DNA of 64,000 nucleotides from Thermocrinis jamiesonii (GTDB lineage Bacteria; Aquificota; Aquificia; Aquificales; Aquificaceae), in the NCBI RefSeq assembly GCF_000702425.1, contig NZ_JNIE01000002.1:62001-126000 (forward strand), in the 5' to 3' direction. Positions 1 to 8,007 of this stretch are shown piece by piece. The position numbers and the translations under genes were made by a program. Numbering within the stretch: position 1 is the stretch's first letter; each line of letters begins with the position of its first letter. The notes beneath the pieces are model-generated. The model made no database searches. It was not told the origin of the DNA and worked only from the letters and a program-made list of their open reading frames with translations.

Positions 1-266
1 CTAAAGTAAAGTAGCTTGCTGTATTTGTATGATAGGAGAATAAAGGCTAAGACTAAAAGGTTGCCAAGCAGGGAAAAAAAGCCATAGATATCACCAAAGG
101 GAAAGGTATTTTGATCTAAGTATCTAAGGGCAAAGTATATGAAATAACAAATTAGGGCTAAGCCCATAAAGCCATTGGCTAAAAATCTATGAAACTTTGA
201 GGTTATAAGATTGTAAATACCAAAAAAAGAGGAAACAAGGTAAAGGAATAAAGCTAAAAAGAGCAT
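1..266 (-). CDS. Cytochrome c assembly protein, CcsA/ResC-like (partial, N-terminal 88 residues)
   Basis: The frame starts at ATG (264-266) and stays open to the left edge. About 88 residues are visible: a hydrophobic helix at 1-20, a second near 33-48, the loop NTFPFGDIYGFF, then a third helix. An aromatic- and proline-rich loop after two helices is typical of the start of CcsA-type cytochrome c assembly proteins, which handle haem at the membrane. The gene lies 10 bases after dxs on the same strand, so it is probably co-transcribed. The signature WxWD haem motif would lie outside the window, so the family call is tentative; another polytopic membrane protein is possible. Confidence 0.5.
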   Translation of the reverse strand, partial: MLFLALFLYLVSSFFGIYNLITSKFHRFLANGFMGLALICYFIYFALRYLDQNTFPFGDIYGFFSLLGNLLVLAFILLSYKYSKLLYF

Positions 267-276
267 AATTAAAAGT

Positions 277-2139
277 TTAAGACACCTTCTTCAAAGCTTG
301 CCTTATACTTCTTGCTATACCTTCCGCATCTATTCCTACTAAATTCCGCAGAAGATTCTGATTTCCGTGCTCTACAAACCTATCTGGAACTCCGAGCATG
401 ATTACCCTTTTAAGTATTCTCTTTTGTGAAAGAAATTCCAGAACGCCAGAACCAAACCCCCCGACTATGGTGTTGTCCTCTACGGTTATAAACAAATCAT
501 ACCTTAAGCAAAGGTCCAAAAGCATAGACTCATCCATGGGCTTTACAAACCTTGCATTCACCACTCCCATTTTTATGCCTTCCTTTCTGAGTTCTTCTGC
601 CGCTCTTAGTGCCTGATACACTGGATAGCCCACCGCAAGGATAACACCATCTTCTCCGTCTAAGAGCTCCTCCCAAGAGCCTATGGGTATGTTTTTCGGT
701 TCTTCCACCTGCACGCCGTAAGCTGGACCTCTCGGATATCTAAGGGCAAAGGGAAGGGTTTGGTTTAGTCCAGTGTATAGCAAATCAACCAGCTCTTGCT
801 CATCCTTTGGTGCGCAGACTATCATGTTTGGCACAATTCTCAAGTAAGAGAGGTCAAAAACTCCGTGATGGGTTGGCCCATCCTCTCCCACAAGTCCTCC
901 TCTATCTATGGCAAAAACCACATGAAGCTTTTGAAGGGCTATATCATGTATGACTTGGTCGTATGCTCTCTGCAAAAAGGTAGAGTAGTAGCAAGCTACG
1001 GGTTTTAGTCCCTCTGCTGCCAAACCACCTGCAAAGGTGCATGCATGCTGTTCTGCAATGCCCACGTCAAAGAACCTTTCTGGAAACCTCTTGGCAAACT
1101 CCACAAGGCCTGAGCCTTCCTTCATGGCAGGCGTTATTACCACTATCTTCTCATCCCTTTCTGCAAGTTCTACTATAGCTTTACCAAAAACCGAAGTCCA
1201 AGTGGGAGGAGAAGGCTTTTTTATAAACTCTCCAGATTCTCTTTTGTAAGGTGCTACACCGTGCCAAGTAACTGGGTCGTTTTCCGCTGGTTTATACCCT
1301 TTACCCTTCTTTGTGTATACATGAAGAAGAACTGGACCCTCTATATCTTTTACGTTCTTCAGGGTTGTTTCCAATGCTGGCAGGTCGTGTCCGTTTACAG
1401 GACCTATGTAGTTAAAGCCTAGTTCTTCAAATATTATCCCAGGGGAGATTATACCCTTTAAGAACTCTTCTGTGAGCTTTACCAATCTTTTTGCGGGACT
1501 GCCAAGATGCTCGGCTATTTTTTTCACTTTCTGACGGGTTTCTTGCACAAAGTGTCCACTTATGATCTTGCTAAGATAGGTTGATATAGCTCCCACATTG
1601 GGAGAAATGGACATTTCGTTATCGTTGAGTATAACTATAAACTTGTTTGGTCTTATGTGTCCTGCGTTGTTTAGAGCCTCAAAAGCCATACCGGCGGTCA
1701 TAGCGCCGTCACCTATAACTACCACCACATACCCATCCCTTTTGAGCAGATCCTTACCTACCCTAAAGCCCAAACCTGCAGATATGGATGTAGAGCTATG
1801 ACCTGCACCAAAGGCATCGTATGGGCTTTCCTCCCTTCTTAGAAAGCCGGAGATTCCACCATATTGTCTTAAAGTGGGAAATTGGTCCTTTCTGTCTGTG
1901 AGGATCTTCCAGGGATAGGCCTGATGCCCGATATCCCAAACTATAACATCCTTTGGAGGGTCAAAAACCCTAAGTAAGGCTATGGTTAGCTCCACTACTC
2001 CAAGCCCTGGGGCTACGTGCCCACCGTTTTTAGCAGTTACCTCTATTATGTAGTCTCTGACTTCTTCTGCGAGTTTTTCCAATTCCTCATACGTCATATA
2101 CTTGAGGTCTATTGGTCCTTTGTAGTTTTCTAAAAGCAT
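277..2139 (-). CDS. dxs: 1-deoxy-D-xylulose-5-phosphate synthase
   Basis: Makes 1-deoxyxylulose 5-phosphate from pyruvate and glyceraldehyde 3-phosphate, the first step of the MEP isoprenoid pathway, with thiamine diphosphate. The 620-residue length is normal. Visible motifs are the early GHQAYPWK (about 71-78), the thiamine-binding GDGAMTAG (about 143-150) followed by NDNEMSISPN, the catalytic-glutamate segment GIAEQHA (about 365) and DRGGLVGEDGPTHHG. A TATATT hexamer at 2148-2153 lies 8 bases before the ATG and there is no Shine-Dalgarno sequence, so the mRNA may be leaderless. The 167 bases upstream (2140-2306) hold no gene that I can support. The cytochrome c assembly gene follows 10 bases downstream. 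Confidence 0.97.
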   Translation of the reverse strand: MLLENYKGPIDLKYMTYEELEKLAEEVRDYIIEVTAKNGGHVAPGLGVVELTIALLRVFDPPKDVIVWDIGHQAYPWKILTDRKDQFPTLRQYGGISGFLRREESPYDAFGAGHSSTSISAGLGFRVGKDLLKRDGYVVVVIGDGAMTAGMAFEALNNAGHIRPNKFIVILNDNEMSISPNVGAISTYLSKIISGHFVQETRQKVKKIAEHLGSPAKRLVKLTEEFLKGIISPGIIFEELGFNYIGPVNGHDLPALETTLKNVKDIEGPVLLHVYTKKGKGYKPAENDPVTWHGVAPYKRESGEFIKKPSPPTWTSVFGKAIVELAERDEKIVVITPAMKEGSGLVEFAKRFPERFFDVGIAEQHACTFAGGLAAEGLKPVACYYSTFLQRAYDQVIHDIALQKLHVVFAIDRGGLVGEDGPTHHGVFDLSYLRIVPNMIVCAPKDEQELVDLLYTGLNQTLPFALRYPRGPAYGVQVEEPKNIPIGSWEELLDGEDGVILAVGYPVYQALRAAEELRKEGIKMGVVNARFVKPMDESMLLDLCLRYDLFITVEDNTIVGGFGSGVLEFLSQKRILKRVIMLGVPDRFVEHGNQNLLRNLVGIDAEGIARSIRQALKKVS

Positions 2140-2306
2140 AAAATTTAAATATATTCCTAACGTACTTCTTTATAATGACTCATTAACCAAACACATAGCT
2201 TTTTCTGAAACCGCTATTGTCTAAACTTAGATGGTATAGGAAGGAGCAGTCCAGCGATTATATACAAGGACAGCGATGGATACAACTTGAAAAGCTTAGG
2301 AAGAAC

Positions 2307-2612
2307 CTAAAACACAAAAGCTAAAACTGTCATATCCCCTAAGGCATAAAACCCGTGAGGCTCTTCTCTTTCGTAAAGAACATAATCCCCTTCTTTTAGC
2401 TCTACTGCGTTCCTTTCCGAACCTAAGAAAAAAATACCCTTTCCAGAAAGGACTAAGGTTATAACTCTGTGAGGAGATGTGTGCAGAGGAACCTTCTGTC
2501 CTTCCCTTAGGCAAAACAGTATGGAGCGCAAACCGTCTTCATTTAGAAGCATCTTCTTCGTGGGCATAAGCTGGGAAAACTCCCTTTCAGAAGTAGAAAT
2601 AACCTTTGCCAT
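2307..2612 (-). CDS. Small single-domain cupin protein
   Basis: A 101-residue protein with a single cupin barrel. The first cupin motif is seen as the HTSPHR...LSGKGIFFLG segment (about 44-64), with a PxH-type histidine pair. The second is EGDYVLYEREEPHGFYAL (about 73-90). Such proteins usually bind one metal ion; the substrate cannot be read from the sequence. The start has a GGAGG at 6 bases spacing, and this site overlaps the stop region of the CopD-like gene upstream (3-base gap), so the two are coupled. A shorter overlapping frame is only a shadow. Confidence 0.8.
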   Translation of the reverse strand: MAKVISTSEREFSQLMPTKKMLLNEDGLRSILFCLREGQKVPLHTSPHRVITLVLSGKGIFFLGSERNAVELKEGDYVLYEREEPHGFYALGDMTVLAFVF

Positions 2613-2614
2613 GG

Positions 2615-3070
2615 CTAACCTCCAAACCTAAGTTTTATTGCAAAGAATACTATCAACAGAGACAAAATAAGGTTTAAAAATCCTAACAACCTTGCGATAT
2701 AGAGGTTTAACTTTTTTTCGTATGCCCTTTTGCCAAAATAAAGGTCGTGGCTTAAGGATAAGATGACTACTCCACCAAAGGCAAGTAGTTTGTGCAGAAG
2801 TGTACTAACGTAAGGATTTGAAAAGTCAATGAGTTGTGAGAAACCTATTGTGTAGTGTATATTTATCAAGCCTGTTATGAAGAGACCTGTCAAGGATAGG
2901 AATGTGCCATAAAAACTAAGCCTCTTCCCTAAGTTCAAGAATAGCTTTTCTCTGTCTTTTGAACTTCTCAGAGTTGGAGCTACTACAAGAACAAGGGCCA
3001 ACATCCCACCTACCCAGACGCAGGCAAAGAGCACATGCAAAAAAAGGGCAAGCTCTTTTAAAGTAATCAT
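2615..3070 (-). CDS. CopD-like four-helix membrane protein
   Basis: A 151-residue integral membrane protein with four predicted helices, near 5-30, 52-70, 92-112 and 122-147. The first helix carries HVLFACVWVGGM, a histidine-tryptophan-glycine signature common in CopD-type copper-resistance and related proteins. Another His lies in SHDLYFGKR. A role in copper or haem handling is plausible from family resemblance, but not proven. A TATAAT (3079-3084) lies 8 bases before the ATG, with no Shine-Dalgarno sequence. It forms a two-gene unit with the cupin. Confidence 0.7.
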   Translation of the reverse strand: MITLKELALFLHVLFACVWVGGMLALVLVVAPTLRSSKDREKLFLNLGKRLSFYGTFLSLTGLFITGLINIHYTIGFSQLIDFSNPYVSTLLHKLLAFGGVVILSLSHDLYFGKRAYEKKLNLYIARLLGFLNLILSLLIVFFAIKLRFGG

Positions 3071-3078
3071 TTACATAC

Positions 3079-3100
3079 ATTATAAGCCTACTTTATTATA
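3079..3100 (-). promoter_or_regulatory. Tandem TATAAT -10 elements upstream of the CopD-like gene
   Basis: Two perfect TATAAT hexamers read leftward at 3079-3084 and 3095-3100. They lie in the 43-base gap between mutS2 and the CopD-like gene. The nearer one is 8 bases before the start codon, which would give a nearly leaderless transcript. No clear -35 box was seen. Confidence 0.5.
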
Positions 3101-3113
3101 AAAGCAACCGCGT

Positions 3114-5372
3114 TTATTTCTCAAGAAACACTATAGAAACTCCCGATCCGCCTTCCCTTGGGTATCCTTCTCTGTAAAAAATCACATCTTCAGAATTCTC
3201 TAAGAATTCTTGCACAACCCTTTTTAATGTGCCGGTTCCATGAACCACCTTTACACTTTTAACTCCAATAGCCTTTGCTTCTTTTAAAAAGATCTCCAGC
3301 CTGTATAGAGCCTCTTCTGTGGTTAAACCCGTCAAATTTACTTCCGTAGGTAAAGCCTTTTTCAACTCTAATTTGTATTCTTTGCTTTCTTCTGGGGGAG
3401 CGTGAGTTTTCTTTACCTTCTGCACATCCACCCAAGCTTTTACACCGCCAAAGGATACATGCAGTTTATCATCCTTTACTTCTAACACCCTTCCCCTTGA
3501 ACCCATAAATTCAATCCAGTCGCCCACCTTTATCCTCTCACTATCTGTCTTTTTGGTTATATCCTGTTTTTTCTCTCTGAGGAATTGTCTTATCCTTTGT
3601 CTGTCTCTTGCAGTTTTTAGTATTTCCTGCGCTTCCCTTTCTATTTGCTTAAGATATTCCAGTGCCTGAGACATGCCTTCCTTGTATGCTTCTTCTTTTA
3701 TCCTGCTTGCTTCCGACAGGACTGCCATATACTCAGCCTTTATCTTTTCCAGCTCCATGCGTGAATGCTCAAGCTCTTTGAGTTTTTCCTGATATTCTCT
3801 TATTAACTCTTCTAAGCTCTCTTTGGCTTTGGAAAACCTTTCAAACTCTGCAGGTATTTTTTGGCTTGCATACTCCAAAATCTCCTCTGGCATGCCCAAC
3901 CTTCTGGCAATTTCAAAAGCCATACTGCTTCCTACGGAATCGTAGAGTATGGTATAGGTAGGTTTAAGAGTTTCTCTGTCAAAGGATACACTGGCAGGAG
4001 TGTAATAATCTGACCCAATGGCGTAGAGCTTGACAGGAGTGTGGTGTGTGGTAGCAAAGACAAAGGCTGACTTTCTTTTGAGATATTCAAGCACACCTAT
4101 GCTAAGAGCGGAACCTTCAATAGGGTCAGTTCCTGCGCCAAGCTCATCCAAAAGCACAAGCGTTTTTTGATTGACAAAAGGTAAAAACTCCACTAAGTTA
4201 GAAATGTGAGCAGAAAAGGTAGAAAGGTTTTGTTCTATGCTCTGCTCATCCCCTATGTCTGTGAATATGCCTTCAAAGACAGGTAATTCTCCATCCTCTA
4301 TGGGAATAGGTATGGCAAGCTGAAACAGAATGCAACACAGTCCAAGGGTCTTTAAGGCTACCGTTTTACCACCCGTATTGGGACCAGTTAGTATTAGCCC
4401 CTTTTTACCCTCTATCCTTATGTTTATGGGAACCACCTCTTCTTTTGTGAGAGCTAAGATAGGATGCTTTACATTTTTTAGAATTATTCTTTCTTCAGAA
4501 ATTCTTGGAAATTTGCCCTTTATTTCTCTGTTGAAGCTTGCAAGGGCTTTTAGATAGTCAATCTTAAGCAAAGTGTTAAAGGCTTCCAGAAGTTTGGAAC
4601 CAAACTCACCTATGTATGAGGTTATCCTTCTTAATATCCTTTTTATCTCCTCCTCTTCTTCTTCTTTTAGGACTACCAGCTTGTTGTTAAGCTCTATTAC
4701 ACTGTGAGGTTCTAAGTATGTTGTGTATCCAGAAGAAGAGGTGCCATGCACTATACCCACTATTTTGTTTATCTCCGTCGTCTTTACTGGCAGGACATAT
4801 CGGTTGTTCCTTATGGTTATTATTCTGTCTGAAAATAGTCTTTCTGCATCCGGACGGTTTAGGATGTTTTCCAGGCGTTTGGTAATCTCTCTTTCCACTT
4901 TCCTAATTTTGGACCTTATATTTGAAAGCTCCTCGCTGGCACTGTCTTTGACAAAGCCTCTTTGGTCTATAGAACTTTCTATTAGGCTTTCTATCTGCGG
5001 AAATTGATGTAAAGTTCTTAGTATGCTGCTGAGACTTTTGCGCACAGGCACATGGGAACCTAAGTTCCTTCTTACTTCCCTTATTAGCTTTATTACCCTG
5101 TATATGCTTAAGATCTCTTCCAAACTCAGCACCGCATCTTGCAAAGTGGCCTTTTTTATCTGAACCTCCACATCCTCAAAGGGGTAGATAGTGAGGTTTT
5201 CTTCTACGGCAAAAAAATCTTCAACTAACTGTATTTCTTGCCTTAAGACAGATGGATCAGTAATAGGCTTTAGATTTTCTAAAAGTCTTTCTGTAGCCTT
5301 TGAATTAAAGTAGGTTTTTATTCTCCCCAAAATTTTTGCTAACTCTAAGTGAGCAAAATCTTTTTCCCTCAC
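3114..5372 (-). CDS. mutS2: MutS2 family endonuclease/ATPase
   Basis: A MutS-family ATPase with a C-terminal Smr nuclease domain, linked to suppression of recombination and rescue of collided ribosomes. Visible: Walker A GPNTGGKT (about residue 330), Walker B TLVLLDELGAGTDPIEG, a long charged coiled coil, and a C-terminal Smr domain with HGTGTL. The longest frame begins at ATG 5423. I prefer GTG 5372 because the protein then opens a few residues before the LELAKIL segment, as other MutS2 proteins do, and because a symmetric -10 (5400-5407) would fall inside the longer version. Neither start has a Shine-Dalgarno sequence. Confidence 0.93.
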   Translation of the reverse strand: MREKDFAHLELAKILGRIKTYFNSKATERLLENLKPITDPSVLRQEIQLVEDFFAVEENLTIYPFEDVEVQIKKATLQDAVLSLEEILSIYRVIKLIREVRRNLGSHVPVRKSLSSILRTLHQFPQIESLIESSIDQRGFVKDSASEELSNIRSKIRKVEREITKRLENILNRPDAERLFSDRIITIRNNRYVLPVKTTEINKIVGIVHGTSSSGYTTYLEPHSVIELNNKLVVLKEEEEEEIKRILRRITSYIGEFGSKLLEAFNTLLKIDYLKALASFNREIKGKFPRISEERIILKNVKHPILALTKEEVVPINIRIEGKKGLILTGPNTGGKTVALKTLGLCCILFQLAIPIPIEDGELPVFEGIFTDIGDEQSIEQNLSTFSAHISNLVEFLPFVNQKTLVLLDELGAGTDPIEGSALSIGVLEYLKRKSAFVFATTHHTPVKLYAIGSDYYTPASVSFDRETLKPTYTILYDSVGSSMAFEIARRLGMPEEILEYASQKIPAEFERFSKAKESLEELIREYQEKLKELEHSRMELEKIKAEYMAVLSEASRIKEEAYKEGMSQALEYLKQIEREAQEILKTARDRQRIRQFLREKKQDITKKTDSERIKVGDWIEFMGSRGRVLEVKDDKLHVSFGGVKAWVDVQKVKKTHAPPEESKEYKLELKKALPTEVNLTGLTTEEALYRLEIFLKEAKAIGVKSVKVVHGTGTLKRVVQEFLENSEDVIFYREGYPREGGSGVSIVFLEK

Positions 5373-5399
5373 AAAGAAAATTTTAAAAGCTTTGCTTAA

Positions 5400-5407
5400 A
5401 TTATAAT
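5400..5407. promoter_or_regulatory. Symmetric ATTATAAT serving as -10 for mutS2 and grpE
   Basis: The 8-base palindrome ATTATAAT contains a TATAAT on each strand (plus 5402-5407, minus 5400-5405). Rightward transcription would start about 12 bases before the grpE ATG and include its AAGGAGGTG (5412-5420). Leftward transcription would start near 5393, upstream of the mutS2 GTG at 5372. It is inferred from position and sequence only. Confidence 0.5.
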
Positions 5408-5425
5408 TCTTAAGGAGGTGCATAC

Positions 5426-5962
5426 ATGGAAGAGGAAAAAAGCACTCAAGAGCAGATCATAGAAGAGCTTAGAGAAGAAGAAAAAAGAATAAAGGAGCTG
5501 GAAGAAAGAGTTGCCAAGCTTGAGCAGATTGCGAGGCTTTCCAACCAAAGATTGGTTGAGCTACAAAGGGACTACGAGCTTTTGAAAGAAAGGTATAGAA
5601 GGGACTTAGAAGAATTCAGAAAGTATGGTTACGAAAGCTTGGCTTTGGACATTTTGGAAGTTTTGGACAACTTTGAAAGGGCTTTGGAAACAAAAACTGA
5701 GGATATAAACGCCCTTAGGGCAGGGGTGGAAATGATCTACAGGCAAATTTTAGCCATCTTGGAAAAATACGGAATAAGGGCGATGGATCTGGACAACAAA
5801 GAGTTTGATCCTATGCTGGCAGAAGCGGTGGAGAAAGAGCTGTCTTTAGACCATCCACCAAATACCGTTATCAGGACTATAAGAAAGGGATATTACTTGC
5901 ACGACAGGGTCCTAAGGCCGGGTAGAGTGGTTGTATCTTACACGGAGGAAGAAGTAACGTAA
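5426..5962 (+). CDS. grpE: Nucleotide exchange factor GrpE
   Basis: A co-chaperone that releases ADP from DnaK. It has 178 residues. The N-terminal 70 are an acidic coiled coil used for dimerisation. The C-terminal beta domain has the conserved segments VLDNFERAL, FDPMLAEAV and VIRTIRKGYYLHDRVLRPGRVVVS. A strong AAGGAGGTG (5412-5420) lies 5 bases before the ATG. dnaK is about 36 kb away with hslO, so the classical hrcA-grpE-dnaK-dnaJ cluster is dispersed here. A hairpin terminator follows at 6013-6030. Confidence 0.96.
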   Translation: MEEEKSTQEQIIEELREEEKRIKELEERVAKLEQIARLSNQRLVELQRDYELLKERYRRDLEEFRKYGYESLALDILEVLDNFERALETKTEDINALRAGVEMIYRQILAILEKYGIRAMDLDNKEFDPMLAEAVEKELSLDHPPNTVIRTIRKGYYLHDRVLRPGRVVVSYTEEEVT

Positions 5963-6002
5963 TTGAAACTTTCCCCCACCTTCACCGATCAACGGTCAAA
6001 CT

Positions 6003-6030
6003 ATAAATAAAAAGCGGGCTTGCGCCCGCC
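6003..6030 (-). terminator. Rho-independent terminator of the osmC-cfiB-cfiA unit
   Basis: Stem GCGGGC (6014-6019) pairs with GCCCGC (6024-6029) around a four-base loop. On the minus strand it is followed by TTTTTATTTAT, a good U tract just after the cfiA stop. On the plus strand only a short CAGTTTT follows, so it may serve grpE weakly. Confidence 0.85.
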
Positions 6031-6035
6031 AGTTT

Positions 6036-7997
6036 TCAACCGTAGATGTCAGAGTCGCCCTTAACTGCCTCTATTCTTAGGATCGCATCCTCTGGAGTAA
6101 CGTTGTCTCCGGGTTTTGCAAAGATCTTTTTCACCACTCCCGTTATTGGAGCGTGGATTTCGTTTTCCATCTTCATAGCTTCCACGATAGCTACCGTTTG
6201 CCCTTCCTGGACGGGTTGACCTTCTTCTACTAAGATTCTAACCACCCTTCCGGGCATAGGTGCGGTTGCGTCCCCAGGTTGGGTTGCTTTGGGAATACCC
6301 TTTTCCTTTGCTTGGACTACCGCTTGAGAGATCCCCCCTGCTGGAATGGCTTCTACCAGTGGAGTGAGTTGAACTTCTTCTAACCTTCCGTCCACCCTTA
6401 TGTAATACTTCCTTGGCTTTCCGGGTTCCTGATGAGCACTTACTCCCTCTATCTTTACTTTGAACTTTTCACCATGGTAGACTATGTCAAACTCTATAGG
6501 TGCTGCTCCGGGCACAGTGCCAGGCTTTACCTCTGCAGTTTCTGGTAACTCTTCTATTGGTTCGGGTTGAAGCTCTCCTTTTTCCCTTGCTATGAAGAAG
6601 TCTTTTGCTTGCATAGGGAAGAGGGCATAAAGAAGTACCTCTTCATCGGTTGGCTCTCTTCCAAGCAAGGCTTTTGTTTCTTCGTAGGCCTTGTCCCAGT
6701 CCTCTGGATCTGCAAGGTCTGCAGCCCTTATAGAAAAGTCTGGCTCTTTGCCTGGACCAAGGATCTTTTCCACCAATTCTTTGGAAATAGGTCCAGGTGG
6801 TCTTCCGTATTTGCCCTCTACGTAATCTCTAACCTCTTTGGTGATCACTTTGTATCTCTCTCCGCTTATTACGTTTAAGACCGCCTGCACACCCACGATC
6901 TGAGAGGATGGAGTAAGCAAGGGTGGGTAACCTAAGTCCCTTTCTACGTTTGGCACCTCCTTTAAGGCTTCTTCTATCTTATCTAAAGCATTGGCTTCTA
7001 TAAGTTGAGCTACCATATTAGAAATCATACCACCAGGGATTTTGTGAATGAGCACTTTGGCATTTACTCCCGCATACTCAGTTTCGTATTTCTTATACTT
7101 CCTTTTTATTTGCCTTGCTATTTCCGCACATTCGTCTATGAGCTTTAGGTCCAAGCCCGTGTCAAAGGGTGTGCCTTCTAACATGGCAACCACAGACTCT
7201 GTAGCTGGATGGGAGGAGCCAAATGCTAAGGGAGATAGGACAGTATCTACCATATCCACACCCGCAAGTATTGCCATCATGTGATTCACTATTGCGGTTC
7301 CACTCATATCGTGATTGTGAAGGAGCACTGGCAATTTCCCTTGCGTAGCTTCCTTTATGCCTTTTATGATGGCGTAGGTTTCTAAGGGCATGATGATGCC
7401 AGTGGCGTCTTTGAAGGAAAGCCAGTCTGCCCCCATTTCTGCTATTTCAAGGGCGTACTCTATCCACTTTTGGTAAGTGTGAATGGGGCTTCTGGTGTAA
7501 GAAATTTCAGCATGCACTTCACCACCAAGTTCCTTTATAGCCTTCACTGCGGTAGCGATGTTTCTGTTGTCATTCAAAGCGTCAAAGACCCTAAACACGG
7601 TTATACCATTGGCTATAGCCCTCTCCACGAATTTATAAACAAGCTTATCAGACTTTGGTCTGTATCCTACTATGTTTTGCCCTCTAAAGAGCATCTGAAG
7701 TTTTGTATTTGGCATAACCTCCTTTATTCTTCTTAACCTCTCCCATGGATCTTCCTTTAAATACCTCAAACACACGTCGTAGGTAGCACCGCCCCATACT
7801 TCCACCGCATAAAAGCCTACCTTGTCCATTTTTTCGCACAGGGGCAAAAGGTCATCTGTCCTAACCCTTGTAGCAAGCTTGCACTGCTGACCATCCCTTG
7901 GAGTTAGGTCCGTGATGAGGATTTTTTTCCTAAAGCCTCCCTTTTCAAGCTTTTTGAGGTCTTCCTGTATTTGTTCTAAAATTTCCACTGCATGCAT
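6036..7997 (-). CDS. cfiA: 2-oxoglutarate carboxylase, large subunit (carboxyltransferase plus biotin carrier)
   Basis: Transfers the carboxyl group from biotin to 2-oxoglutarate, giving oxalosuccinate for the reductive TCA cycle; this role was established in Hydrogenobacter. It has 653 residues. The N-terminal DRE-TIM barrel opens with TDLTPRDGQQ and continues EVWGGATYDVCLRYL. A conserved carboxylase domain follows. The C-terminal biotinyl domain carries VEAMKMENE (about 619), where the second Lys is biotinylated. Its GGAGG overlaps the cfiB stop codon, so the subunits are translationally coupled. The early residues and overall length match CfiA better than pyruvate carboxylase B, whose likely representative is at 49604-51442. 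Confidence 0.93.
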   Translation of the reverse strand: MHAVEILEQIQEDLKKLEKGGFRKKILITDLTPRDGQQCKLATRVRTDDLLPLCEKMDKVGFYAVEVWGGATYDVCLRYLKEDPWERLRRIKEVMPNTKLQMLFRGQNIVGYRPKSDKLVYKFVERAIANGITVFRVFDALNDNRNIATAVKAIKELGGEVHAEISYTRSPIHTYQKWIEYALEIAEMGADWLSFKDATGIIMPLETYAIIKGIKEATQGKLPVLLHNHDMSGTAIVNHMMAILAGVDMVDTVLSPLAFGSSHPATESVVAMLEGTPFDTGLDLKLIDECAEIARQIKRKYKKYETEYAGVNAKVLIHKIPGGMISNMVAQLIEANALDKIEEALKEVPNVERDLGYPPLLTPSSQIVGVQAVLNVISGERYKVITKEVRDYVEGKYGRPPGPISKELVEKILGPGKEPDFSIRAADLADPEDWDKAYEETKALLGREPTDEEVLLYALFPMQAKDFFIAREKGELQPEPIEELPETAEVKPGTVPGAAPIEFDIVYHGEKFKVKIEGVSAHQEPGKPRKYYIRVDGRLEEVQLTPLVEAIPAGGISQAVVQAKEKGIPKATQPGDATAPMPGRVVRILVEEGQPVQEGQTVAIVEAMKMENEIHAPITGVVKKIFAKPGDNVTPEDAILRIEAVKGDSDIYG

Positions 7998-8007
7998 GCT
8001 AAACCTC

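Noticed and set aside
4649-4680. Run of glutamates in MutS2 as a repeat expansion
   Set aside because: It lies in a predicted coiled-coil/clamp part where acidic runs are common, and it is short.
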